Assembly: GCA_012033595.1 (NCBI GenBank)
Contig: JAAUQL010000049.1
Location: 1 to 39,879 of the forward strand
From: Cyclobacteriaceae bacterium
GTDB lineage: Bacteria; Bacteroidota; Bacteroidia; Cytophagales; Cyclobacteriaceae
DNA: 39,879 bases
Reading direction: 5' to 3'
Numbering within the stretch: the first letter of the stretch is position 1; each line of letters begins with the position of its first letter. A program made the position numbers and the translations under genes. Below are positions 1-8,965 of this stretch, piece after piece. Under the pieces are notes generated by a model. The model saw only the letters and a list, made by a program, of their open reading frames with translations. It was not told the DNA's origin and did no database searches.

Positions 1-2903
1 GATCATCATGGAGAGGTAGCTGTAGCGAAATCCAAAACTAAATTTATAATAATTGAACATATTGGTATCGAAACCAACTCTCCACCCAGGGAATTGTACA
101 ATTGGATAGATTTGGCCTGGGTTTGGTTGTTCACAAAATAGCTACGGCTATAGTCAAAAAATACATTTGCCCTGAGTCTGTAAATATAACTTATACCCCA
201 CAGACCGAGATCAGGATACCATACCGGAAAATGGTAGTTGCTCCCAATTTTGAATAATTGGTCGTAGTTTGGCCTGTTATACCCCCTGGCATACACAAAG
301 TTGTCTCCAAACCTTGGAAAAGCCTGTGGGTCTTCCTGCTGGAAAGATGCCTGAAAGACCAGGTTATGATTGTCTGCCAGACCGGGAAAGGTAAACTCAG
401 CATCAGCAAAAAGCTGATCGGCGGTATTGCCATCGATAGACTGATCATAATTGAGCAACAGATATTGACTGTATTTCGAAAAAATATTTTGTCTCGCCTT
501 TTTTCTAATATTATAAAAACCAAGACTTGCCGTGTACGACTGATAGTCAAAATCACGGATGGAATTGCTCAGCGATTCTGAAGTATTGTCGAAATTGACC
601 CTGGTAAAAGAGTATAGCCCCGAAAGGTTCAACTGACGGGCATAAAGTCCGGAGCTCAGGTTGAATGGCACGGCAATACCGGGCCGGAGGGCACTTTCCC
701 ACCAGTTGATTTGCCTATATCCAGCCACATTGCCTTGCTGATCTACTACGGCGGCTCGGGTGTTGCGCTGCCCTACATTGGCAGCAAAGGTGAGGATGGG
801 GTAATATTGCGCATAGCTGGCATCAAAAAAGTAAGTTAAATTTTGTTCGTTGCGATTGTACCTGGCGCCCAGGTTCATGCCCAGAGTGTTGAGCAGATTG
901 TTGGAGCGCAACGCCCATTCATAATTTGGATCAGTGAACAGGAAGCTCCAGCTATGGATATTTATGAGTTTTGAGCCAATGGGGTAAGGCTTGCTATCGT
1001 ATGCCTTGCCGGGGATTTTATTGCTGATATCTCCGGCATCTGAAAATCCTGAAACCGTGCCATACGTCGGCAAATCTATCGGTTCCACCGGACGGATTTC
1101 TGCCTCATCATCCATCGGTGAAGCTGGCATTGCTTTGGATATAATATCATTGCCCAGGGAGGTAAATCGACTGAAATAGAGGATGTCGTTTTTGATGGTG
1201 ACCTGGTACGAGCCCAATGGCGCATCGGTAATCTGGTATACTTTGCCCGTTGGTATATGAAGGCCAAATATGTTGTCGGTGCCGGTGAACGACGCTGAAA
1301 AATACAGAAAATCGCCATCGGCATAGGGAATGCCGATCTGGTGATTGGTGAAGGGCAGCAAAAGCTCAACATCGCCATGATTTACCGAAACTTTTAATAT
1401 ACCATTACGACCATATTCGTCTCGAGCCAATACGATGATATGTGCATCATCAGACATCCATTTCGGATACGACAAATAGTATTGCTGATCGTTTGGCAAT
1501 TGTGCTATTAGCCGGCCATCTTCCGGTGAAATGATGTTGACGGCATAGTTAAGCCCCGGAGTAGCTGTTATCACCGCTATTTTATCGCCGGCATATGACA
1601 TATCGGGGGAGAGGTATTTTTGTTGATGGGTGATGCGATGGCGTTTTTTAGATGTAAGGTCGTATAGCACCACATTGGAATAGGTCTGCCAAGACCAGCG
1701 TGTATCCTGACCCACTTCGGCCCATAGCAGTACCCCATTCCTATAAGTAAAATACTGGTCAAATACCCTTCCCTGTCTGCAAATGAGCTCTTCCTGACCC
1801 AGGCTGTCAATAGTAAAAAAGCCACCTATTTGCTTATAGCTCTCTTTATGCATGATGAGTGTGCCGTTTTGCATCACTTGAGGATATTCATACGAGGTAA
1901 AGGTGCCTTTTTTATCCTTTTTATTTTTGGTCAATTCCCGCCCCTGCATTGCATCGCCAGTAGTTTCCAAGTTTTGCCATAGACTATCGTAGTATCCCAT
2001 GGCCTCATTGTAAAATTCGGAAATCGATAAATCTGTGCGCTTTCTGATGGCACTTGAAAATGGGTAAAAAATGCTCCGGTAGGCCGCAGCATCGCGCAAC
2101 ACATCCTTCCAGAATTCATTTCCATATTGAATGCGCCCGTAGCTGGTCAGTAAATAACCCAGAGGGTATTCATTGGGTACAAAGTCTTTGATGGATCCAT
2201 TTCGTGCTTTTTGGTAGTTGTAGATGTTGTCCTCCATCATCAGGCTTTTGTAGCCATTGAAAAATGAAGGTATTCTGCCCCGTCCCTGGGCAGTCAATAC
2301 GGTTTCGCTCACCACGGCATCACCTTCGAGAAACCAATCGGGAATACTCAATCCCATAAAAGCACTCCATCCCAACTGGCCGGTAAGTATGGCGGCCACA
2401 TTGGTGAGTCCGTAGCGGGTGTTCATGTATTGCAGCGCATGCCGGTATTCGTGGATCGAAAGGAGATTGAGCCAGTTGCCCCCAAGGTTGAAGGTGCTTT
2501 GGGGGGCATTGAGGTACAGCTCCGATCGAAAAGGCGCCAAACCAACATATCCATTGGAGGCCAATGTTTGGTTTTGCAATACGATATCGATTTTTTTTTG
2601 CTTACCACCTATCGTTTGGCGTGTGTTCCGGTTGAGGAAATGCACGGTATTGGCAACATGTTGTGCCTGTGGCTGCATAGATTTGGGATAGATGACCCTG
2701 ACCGTGTCCGTATCTATTTGCCGCCATTTGAGTGCAGGGGTATTTCCGCCAAATTCCTGCGCTATGGTATGCCCGGTCAACAGGTAGATGGCTGCAAAGA
2801 TACAGAGGGTGAGTTTCTGCAAAGATGAATGGATAATAATGCTGTTTGATTTCAATTGCTGGGATTTTTGAATAGCTAAAAATAAAAATATCCTTATTGT
2901 CAC
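1..2903 (-). CDS. Secreted HExxH metalloprotease-like / TolB-like propeller / outer-membrane barrel protein (partial, frameshifted)
   Basis: The open frame starts with GTG at 2903 and encodes 965 residues to a stop at 6-8. A hydrophobic segment at about residues 30-48 ends in TIAQ and looks like a signal peptide after a long n-region, so the true start may be an in-frame TTG near 2825. A zinc-site motif HEYRH lies at residues 151-155, with a downstream Glu193 in WFLEGD, the spacing of gluzincins (peptidase MA-like). The middle third has repeated blade-like strands of TolB/WD40-like propellers. The last 300 residues are rich in alternating aromatic strands and include ARGYN, as in outer-membrane barrels. 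Near 67-69 the frame should gain one base: the other frame then reads FDTNMFNYYKFSFGFRYSYL, a typical barrel strand, and leaves the window open at base 1. The gene is therefore probably incomplete here and the stop at 6-8 artificial. Role inferred: cell-envelope protease or surface protein; substrate unknown. Confidence 0.7.
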
Positions 2904-3088
2904 AAAAATTAAATTAAGATCACTTACATCAGGGCCAAGTAAAGACCCTCATTGGCTCGAAGGTCTGGGGGATAAAAATCGGATAGCTACATAGTGGTAT
3001 ATGGCAGCCGCCATCGTATTTAAGCCACTTTGTTAGCACAAGTTTTGGTCAAATCGACAATATGGTATTTTTCTTTTATATTTGAATT

Positions 3089-3610
3089 ATGAATAATTTA
3101 GAAAACTACCTGTACATCATTTTTGCAGTTATATATATCATTAGCCGGATAGTAAAGGCCAGAGCCAAGCAGCGAGAAACCAAACTGCCCGAACAAGAAC
3201 CACAGAGCTACACCAAAACGATAGACAGAAAAGCACCACCGAAGAAGGCATTTTCCTTTGAAGATATCATCAAGGAGTTTGAAAGAAATCTTTCGGGCGA
3301 TGACTATGCGGACGAAAAACCCGAACCAATACCGGAGCGCAAACTGGAGGCACTCAGACCCAAACCGGCTCCCAGGCCGATGCCCACACCGGCCAACAGG
3401 CCATCGGAGTATGAAACCTATGAGGGCATGACCTACGAATCGCAAATGGCCGGACAAAAGGAAGAAGAATATGAATCGCTGTTGGGTAGAAACGAAAGAT
3501 TTACCATCAAACAAGACGTAGCCAACGAATACGCCAAAATGCTGCAAGATCCGGAAGGAATCAAAAATGCTATTGTGATAAATGAAATAATCAATAGAAA
3601 ATATTTTTAA
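3089..3610 (+). CDS. Small membrane-anchored hypothetical protein
   Basis: 173 residues from ATG 3089. Residues 5-22 form one hydrophobic helix (YLYIIFAVIYIISRIV), followed by a basic stretch and a long, charged, Pro-rich region with several repeats of the Pro-Lys/Arg-Pro type at about residues 85-105. The tail (about residues 140-173) is more ordered and ends DPEGIKNAIVINEIINRKYF. I recall a similar tail, an acidic residue then 'AI..SEIL.RKYF', in small unannotated Bacteroidota proteins; this is memory, not a search. The topology suggests an inner-membrane anchor with a cytoplasmic soluble part. It stands alone, divergent from the first gene and 240 bases upstream of the arginine cluster. 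A TATATTTG sequence sits only four bases before the ATG, too close for a normal leader. Function unknown. Confidence 0.7.
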   Translation: MNNLENYLYIIFAVIYIISRIVKARAKQRETKLPEQEPQSYTKTIDRKAPPKKAFSFEDIIKEFERNLSGDDYADEKPEPIPERKLEALRPKPAPRPMPTPANRPSEYETYEGMTYESQMAGQKEEEYESLLGRNERFTIKQDVANEYAKMLQDPEGIKNAIVINEIINRKYF

Positions 3611-3743
3611 TTCGCATTTTGCCCTATTTTTTGTTGGCTAAGTTTAGGCTTCAAAAAATATTTGCATAAATTCGCCGCTTCAAAACAACAAAGACATTGA
3701 ATAGCATACTTTCATATTGTATCATTCTCAATCTTTTCTGGTA

Positions 3744-3790
3744 TAGGCCCGGCCTGGGCTAGCATTTCTACAATTACCTACGCGGTAATT
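3744..3790. promoter_or_regulatory. Two dyads in the leader of the arginine cluster
   Basis: Within the 242-base gap before the acyltransferase gene, bases 3744-3761 form an imperfect palindrome (TAGGCCC-GGCC-TGGGCTA) and bases 3772-3790 a perfect one, AATTACC-TACGC-GGTAATT. Both could fold in RNA or bind a dimeric protein. No run of T follows either, so they are not simple terminators. Their position 60-110 bases before the first arginine gene suggests an operator or leader element, but I cannot name a regulator. Confidence 0.4.
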
Positions 3791-3852
3791 CCTGAGCGAT
3801 CAGACACGACATATCAAGATTTTAATCACACCAATTATTTTATTTGTTAAAG

Positions 3853-4482
3853 ATGGAATTTCAAATTCTGGTAGCCACCAGTGAGCATCATACATATGCA
3901 CAAGAGATTTGTGATTTGATGGAATTATCGGCCAAAGCGCGGGGCACCGGTATTGCCAAAAGATCGCCCGAGTATGTCAAAATGAAAATGGACGAGGGCA
4001 AGGCAATCATTGCCCTGACGGACAAAGGAGCTTTTGCCGGTTTTTGTTATATAGAATCGTGGGGTGAAAAATTCGCTGCCAACTCAGGGCTGATCATAGC
4101 AGAGGAATTTAGAAAAATGGGTCTGGCCATGCGCGTAAAGCGGAAAGCTTTCGAACTGTCCAGGAAAAAATTTCCCAACGCCAAGCTCTTTGGCCTTACC
4201 ACCAGCCTGGCCGTAATGAAAATCAACTCAGAGCTCGGCTATCGACCGGTCACGTTTTCGGAGTTGACCGATGACGAGCAATTTTGGAAAGGTTGCCAAA
4301 GCTGTGTGAATTACGATATTCTGAACCGAACCAACCGCAAACATTGCTTATGCACCGGAATGCTCTACGACCCGGTAGAAAAATACAAGCACAAGCGGAA
4401 AACATTTAAACAATACAATGGGAAATACGCCAAATGGCTTAAGGCTAAGGCGGATTTTCTACTGGAAAAATTCAAAAGGTAA
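3853..4482 (+). CDS. GNAT-family N-acyltransferase, first gene of the arginine cluster
   Basis: 209 residues from ATG 3853; an in-frame TTG at 3844 is possible but less likely. The fold is GNAT: a beta-strand core and the acyl-CoA pyrophosphate loop in LIIAEEFRKMGLAMRVKRKAF (about residues 78-98). The C-terminal third holds a cysteine cluster, CQSC then CLC about 20 residues later, unusual for simple GNATs and possibly metal-binding. Known argA and argJ types are absent from this window, and the gene lies 25 bases before argG in the same direction. By position it is the likely supplier of the N-acyl (acetyl or succinyl) group on glutamate, the first step of the pathway. That assignment is inferred from context; the reaction and acyl donor are not proven by the sequence. 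Confidence 0.72.
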   Translation: MEFQILVATSEHHTYAQEICDLMELSAKARGTGIAKRSPEYVKMKMDEGKAIIALTDKGAFAGFCYIESWGEKFAANSGLIIAEEFRKMGLAMRVKRKAFELSRKKFPNAKLFGLTTSLAVMKINSELGYRPVTFSELTDDEQFWKGCQSCVNYDILNRTNRKHCLCTGMLYDPVEKYKHKRKTFKQYNGKYAKWLKAKADFLLEKFKR

Positions 4483-4507
4483 ACATATTCATTAATATTT
4501 TTTGATC

Positions 4508-5712
4508 ATGAGTAAAAAAACAGTTGTTCTAGCGTACAGTGGTGGATTAGACACTTCGTATTGCGTGAAATATTTGACAGAAGACAAAGGCTACGAGGTG
4601 CATTCGGTATTGGTGGATACGGGTGGTTTTTCGCCCGAAGAGCTGATTGCCGTAGAAGAGCGGGCGTATAAGATGGGTGTGATCCACCATGAAAACGTAT
4701 TTGCCACACAAGATTTCTATCAACAATGTATCCGCTACATGATCTACGGCAATACGCTTCGCAACAATACCTACCCGCTTTCGGTAAGCGCAGAGCGGGT
4801 GTTTCAGGCCAAAGCCATTGCCGAATATGCCCGGAAGACAGGTGCAGACGCAGTGGCTCATGGCAGCACAGGCGCAGGCAACGACCAGGTGCGGTTCGAT
4901 ATGATTTTCAACATCATGATTCCCGGTGTAGAAGTGATCACCCCCATACGCGATATGAAACTTTCGCGCGAAGCGGAAATTGAATACCTTAAGAGCAAAG
5001 GAGTAGAAATGGACTGGTCCAAAAACAAATACTCCATCAACCAGGGCATTTGGGGCACCTCCGTCGGTGGCAAAGAAACGCTGACATCAGACCAATACCT
5101 GCCCAATGATGCCTTCCCAAGGCAGTGTACCCGGGAAGGTTCGGAATGATGCGCTTGCATTTTGAAAAGGGAGAATTGGTGGGTATAAATGACGAAACAT
5201 TTGAGAACCCGGTAAATGCCATACAGCACCTCCAGGCCATGGCTGCTGCCTATGCCATCGGTCGTGATATTCACGTTGGCGACACCATTATCGGTATCAA
5301 GGGTCGGGTCGGTTTTGAAGCAGCCGCACCGCTTATTATCATCAAAGCCCATCATCTGCTCGAAAAACACGTGCTCACCAAGTGGCAGCAGTATTGGAAA
5401 GAGCAACTTGGCAACTGGTATGGCATGCTCGTGCACGAAGGCCAATTTCTGGAACCGGTGCTGAGAAATGTGGAGAAATTCCTTGAAGACACACAGGAGC
5501 ATGTCACAGGAGAAGTTATCGTGGAGTTGATGCCTTACCGATTTGTTTTGCAAGGCATTAAATCACCCTTCGATCTGATGGCCTCTGAATTTGGATCGTA
5601 TGGTGAAATGAACAAAGGATATACCGGCGAGGATGTAAAGGGGTTTTCCAAAATGCTTTCCAACCAGGTGATGATTTACAACAAAGTGAAAGAGAAAAAT
5701 GAGCAAGCTTAA
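4508..5712 (+). CDS. argG: Argininosuccinate synthase (one-base frameshift)
   Basis: Joins citrulline and aspartate with ATP to make argininosuccinate in the cytoplasm. The N-terminal part from ATG 4508 carries the ATP-binding loop AYSGGLDTS (residues 9-17), followed by HGSTGAGNDQVRFD and the NQGIWGTSVGG substrate region. The frame breaks near 5145-5146: the first frame reads ...CTREGSE then stops, and the -1 frame continues MMRLHFEKGELVG to a normal C-terminus with GRDIHVGDTIIGIKGRVGFEAAAP and FGSYGEMN. Adding one A to the AA at 5145-5146 gives a continuous protein of 401 residues, normal for the family, with spacing matching what I remember of Bacteroidota ArgG. I annotate one gene. An upstream TTG at 4502 is in frame; ATG 4508 is preferred because the family starts M-(S/K)-K-x-V-V-L-A-Y-S-G-G. 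Its end overlaps argC by 14 bases. Confidence 0.95.
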
Positions 5713-6677
5713 AGCAGGTATAATTGGCGGTGCAGGATATACCGGTGGTGAGCTGATCAGGATACTGCTCCACCACCCCGGTGTGGAGCTCACCTTCGTG
5801 CACAGTGCGAGCAACGGCGGCAATCCATTTCACAAAGTGCATACAGACCTGATTGGCGAAACGGACATGAGATTTACCGATCGGTTTGATGACAGCCAGA
5901 TAGACGTTTTATTTCTATGTTCCGGCCATGGGCAATCCGCCAGTTTTCTAATCGAAAACAAAGTAAGAGATGACGTCAGGGTCATTGACCTGAGTCAGGA
6001 TTTTAGAATTAAACACACAAATCAGGTAAGACCATTTACATATGGGTTGGTGGAGGCTGAGTACGAGTCTATCAAAAAGCCGCAATATTGCCAACCCGGG
6101 ATGCTTTGCGACCTGCATCCAATTGGGACTGATCCCGCTGGGAAAGGCGGGGAAACTAAACGCCGAAATCCACATCAGTGCCATTACGGGCTCAACGGGA
6201 GCGGGACAAAAACCCACGGCCACTTCGCACTTCTCCTGGCGAAACAACAACATTTCGGTCTATAAAGCATTTGAGCACCAGCACCTTAACGAGATCGGCC
6301 AGAGCTTGTCGGGCTGGCAAAAAGGTTTTGATCAAGAGATCAACTTTATTCCGTTCAGGGGCAATTTTACCAGGGGAATTTTGGCATCGATTTACATGGA
6401 CACCGATTTGAGCGAGATGGATTTAATACAGCTTTTCAAGGAGTATTATGCTTCATATCCCTTTGTGCATGTGTCAGATGACAATATAGATTTGAAACAG
6501 GTGGTGAATACCAACAAAGGGTTGCTTCATATCGAAAAGCATGGGAAAAAGGCATTTATTTTGTCAGCAATCGACAACCTGGTAAAGGGGGCTTCGGGTC
6601 AGGCGGTGCAAAATATGAACCTGATGTGCGGGCTGAATGAACGGGCTGGTTTGAATTTGAAAGGGGTGGCTTTTTAG
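5699..6677 (+). CDS. argC: N-acetyl(succinyl)-gamma-glutamyl-phosphate reductase (one-base frameshift)
   Basis: NADPH-dependent reduction of N-acylglutamyl phosphate to the semialdehyde. The N-terminus has the Rossmann loop GIIGGAGYTGGELIR (residues 7-21). The frame is broken in the A5 run at 6074-6078: with four A the protein reads YESIKSRNIANPGCFAT, restoring the active-site Cys (residue 135) in PGCFAT. Downstream SAITGSTGAGQKP, the conserved FIPFRGNFTRGILAS region and DNLVKGASGQAVQNMNLMCG are all intact. The corrected length is 325 residues, usual for the family. This is the only one of the eight breaks that needs a base removed instead of added. Translation is probably coupled to argG (ATG lies inside the argG end). 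Confidence 0.95.
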
Positions 6678-7222
6678 ATAGTACATAACATTAAACACAA
6701 TCGCTTATGTGCATTGGAATATACCAATGTGGTAAATATCCGCTTGCAAAAATCGTTTGATGACAGTGTCTTTACGATTGATGGATTTAGGATCATTGCA
6801 AATAGAAAGGAGATTGCCGTGCCTCGTCCGGCAGGCGGGTCTCCTCCTGAAAAAGGATTACCGATGACGTATGGTTATAAGGTGCAAAAAACTAACAACA
6901 AGAAGCCGTCATTGCGAACGCGGTTTTTTCACCGCGTGCGGCAATCTGTCTATTGTGCATGTCCAGGCAACAAACAGCCAGCCAGACCGTGTTTGATATT
7001 GGCGAAATCCCCGCCCCGTCGGTGAGGCAAGATTGCAAATTGATAGAGATTGCCGCGCCCTTAAAAAGGGCTCGCAATGACGGTAGTTTTTTAGTTTGGT
7101 TTGACCTACCACGTCATTTCGATTTGTGTTTTTTGAAAAAATATGAGTTCTCGTGGTGAGGGCTTCTTATTAGTTCAATCTGTTTTTTACTATAGGAAAT
7201 ATAATTGAAGCATAAATAAAAC
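6678..7222. other. 545-base gene-free gap in the arginine cluster
   Basis: No credible gene lies between argC and argF'. Frames here are short, overlap a palindromic repeat and have no recognizable family. The gap contains a REP-like element (6906-7083) and, at about 6811-6870, what looks like a third, decayed half-copy beginning GAGATTGCC and ending GATGACG. Related Bacteroidota clusters as I remember them often carry argD (acylornithine aminotransferase) at this place; I see no remnant of it in any frame. Confidence 0.6.
6906..7083. repeat. REP-like palindromic intergenic element
   Basis: Two half-elements face each other. The left one starts CCGTCATTGCGA at 6906 and ends GCGGCAATCTGTCTAT near 6954; the right one is the near-exact reverse complement, from TGATAGAGATTGCCGC at 7041 to TCGCAATGACGG at 7083. 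Each half is itself a hairpin: a GC-rich stem (CGCGG/CCGCG in the left, GCCC/GGGC in the right) around a T- or A-rich loop. The sequence type 'GTCATTGCGAnC...GGCAATCT' is one I recognize as an interspersed repeat in many bacterial genomes. It is probably mobilized in trans or a relic, and may act as a transcript stabilizer between argC and argF'. Confidence 0.7.
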
Positions 7223-8170
7223 ATGAAACACTTTTTAAACATACACGACGTCAAAGACCTCAACGCACTGGTGCAAGAGGCGCTTAAATGCAAGAAAACC
7301 CCAAAGGCCAACCGCAAATTGGGCAAGAACAAAACACTGGGGTTGATCTTTATGAATCCCAGTCTGCGCACACGGCTTTCTACCCAAAAGGCCGGGATCA
7401 ACCTCGGTATGGATGTGATGGTGATGAACTTTGCCGGAGAGGGCTGGGCATTGGAAACAGAAGAAGGGGTGATTATGAATGGCGACAAAGCCGAGCATAT
7501 CATAGAAGCCGCCGCGGTAGTGGGTTCGTATTGCGACATCATCGGTCTGCGGTCTTTTCCGACGCTGAAGGATCGGGCACTGGACTATTCCGATCACGTG
7601 ATCAATGCATTTGTAAAATATGCCGGGGTGCCCATCGTCAACCTGGAATCTGCCACGGTGCATCCCTGCCAGAGCCTTACCGATGTGATGACGATAGAAG
7701 AGACCAAAAGCCGCAAAAAACCCCGGGTGGTGCTCACCTGGGCGCCGCACCCGCGGGCATTGCCACAGTCGGTGGCCAACTCCTTTGCCGAATGGATGAA
7801 TCGCACGGATTATGAATTTATCATCGCCAATCCGGAGGGCTACGACCTTGCCAAGGAATTTGCCGGCAAAGCACAAATAGTCCATAACCCGGAAGAAGCA
7901 TACAAAGGAGCGGATTATATTTATGCCAAAAACTGGTCGTCGTACGAAGACTACGGACAGATACTGCTGCAGGATGAAAACTGGATGGTGGACGAACGCA
8001 AAATGAATCTGACCAACAATGCCAAATTTATGCACTGCCTGCCCGTACGCCGCAATGTGGTGGTGAGCGATGCCGTGATCGACAGCAAACATGCTCTCGT
8101 AATTCGCGAGGCGGCCAACCGCGAGTTTGCCGCCCAGGCCGTATTAAAACAAATATTGAACAATGGATAA
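7223..8170 (+). CDS. argF': N-succinyl/acetyl-L-ornithine transcarbamylase
   Basis: 315 residues from ATG 7223. Transfers the carbamoyl group to an N-acylated ornithine, the variant pathway of Bacteroides and Xanthomonas. Visible marks: carbamoyl-phosphate loop SLRTR (residues 47-51, instead of STRTR of ordinary ArgF), the EGWALE insert at 73-78, HPCQSLTD, the TWAPHPRALPQ segment and the C-terminal HCLPVRRN loop. Length and these motifs match the Bacteroides fragilis succinylornithine enzyme. The residue that sets acyl specificity, Pro90 in the succinyl enzyme and Glu92 in the acetyl enzyme as I recall, aligns to Ala90 here (in GDKAEHI). Loss of the Glu argues for succinyl-ornithine, but the call is left open. 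Its last eight bases overlap argB. Confidence 0.93.
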   Translation: MKHFLNIHDVKDLNALVQEALKCKKTPKANRKLGKNKTLGLIFMNPSLRTRLSTQKAGINLGMDVMVMNFAGEGWALETEEGVIMNGDKAEHIIEAAAVVGSYCDIIGLRSFPTLKDRALDYSDHVINAFVKYAGVPIVNLESATVHPCQSLTDVMTIEETKSRKKPRVVLTWAPHPRALPQSVANSFAEWMNRTDYEFIIANPEGYDLAKEFAGKAQIVHNPEEAYKGADYIYAKNWSSYEDYGQILLQDENWMVDERKMNLTNNAKFMHCLPVRRNVVVSDAVIDSKHALVIREAANREFAAQAVLKQILNNG

Positions 8171-8960
8171 ACCAATACTTCGCATATTCAAAATAGGAGG
8201 GAAGGTAGTGGAGGATGAGCGGCAGCTCCTGGCATTTTTGAAATCTTTCTCCGATATACATGAGAATAAAATATTGATACACGGCGGTGGCAAATGGGTA
8301 TCGGAGATGAGCCAACGACTGGGCATTGAAGTTACCATGGTGGAAGGCCGAAGAGTAACTGATGCGCAGACATTGGAAGTGGTAAAAATGATGCTTGCAG
8401 GGGTAGCCAACAAAAATGTGGTGAGCAAGCTGCAAGCCTGCGGCTGCAACGCCATAGGGCTGACGGGGGCTGATGGCAATAGCATAAAATCCGAGAAAAG
8501 ACCGATAAAAAACGGTATCGACTACGGCTTTGTGGGCGATGTAAAAGAAATTGACGCCACCATTATTAAGCAACTGATCAGCCTGAGTCTGGTGCCGGTA
8601 TTTGCTGCAATGACACACGACGGACATGGCCAGATGCTCAATACCAATGCCGATACCATTGCTTCCAGTGTGGCTGTGGGCATGGCGTCGGGGTTTGACG
8701 TTGAACTGAACTACTGCTTCGAACTGAACGGAGTCTTGGAAGATATCGATGATCCGGAAAGTGTAATCCCGGACATCGATCCGGTAAAATACAACGATCT
8801 TAAAGCCCGGGGCATCATCAACTCCGGGATGATCCCAAAAATAGACAATGCCTTCGAAGCGCTAAAATCCGGCGTTAAAGCCGTCAGGATTATGAATTCA
8901 AAAGATATGGATAAATTGGCCAACGGGGCATTGCAGGTCGGAACCGTAATTCAAAATTAA
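8163..8960 (+). CDS. argB: N-acetylglutamate (N-acylglutamate) kinase
   Basis: 265 residues from ATG 8163, overlapping the end of argF'. Phosphorylates the gamma-carboxylate of N-acylglutamate. Motifs of the amino-acid kinase fold: FKIGGKVVED near residue 9, LIHGGGKWVSE near 39 for phosphate and ATP binding, GRRVTDAQTLEVVKMMLAG in the middle for the acyl-substrate site, and the C-terminal IINSGMIPKIDNAFEALKSG ATP-site loop. It lacks a long N-terminal helix of the arginine-sensitive hexameric kinases, so feedback by arginine is not supported by the sequence. Given the neighbouring transcarbamylase, its natural substrate may be N-succinylglutamate. Confidence 0.93.
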   Translation: MDKPILRIFKIGGKVVEDERQLLAFLKSFSDIHENKILIHGGGKWVSEMSQRLGIEVTMVEGRRVTDAQTLEVVKMMLAGVANKNVVSKLQACGCNAIGLTGADGNSIKSEKRPIKNGIDYGFVGDVKEIDATIIKQLISLSLVPVFAAMTHDGHGQMLNTNADTIASSVAVGMASGFDVELNYCFELNGVLEDIDDPESVIPDIDPVKYNDLKARGIINSGMIPKIDNAFEALKSGVKAVRIMNSKDMDKLANGALQVGTVIQN

Positions 8961-8965
8961 AAAAA

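Noticed and set aside
3077-3084. TATATTTG before the gene at 3089 as its promoter
   Set aside because: It ends four bases before the ATG, so transcription would start within the coding sequence.
6714-7025. 103-residue frame in the argC-argF' gap
   Set aside because: It runs through the REP-like repeat and has no domain or promoter.
7235-8092. 285-residue open frame opposite argF'
   Set aside because: It lies fully within the transcarbamylase gene on the other strand, is His/Gly/Phe-rich as typical of antisense frames, and has no recognizable domain.
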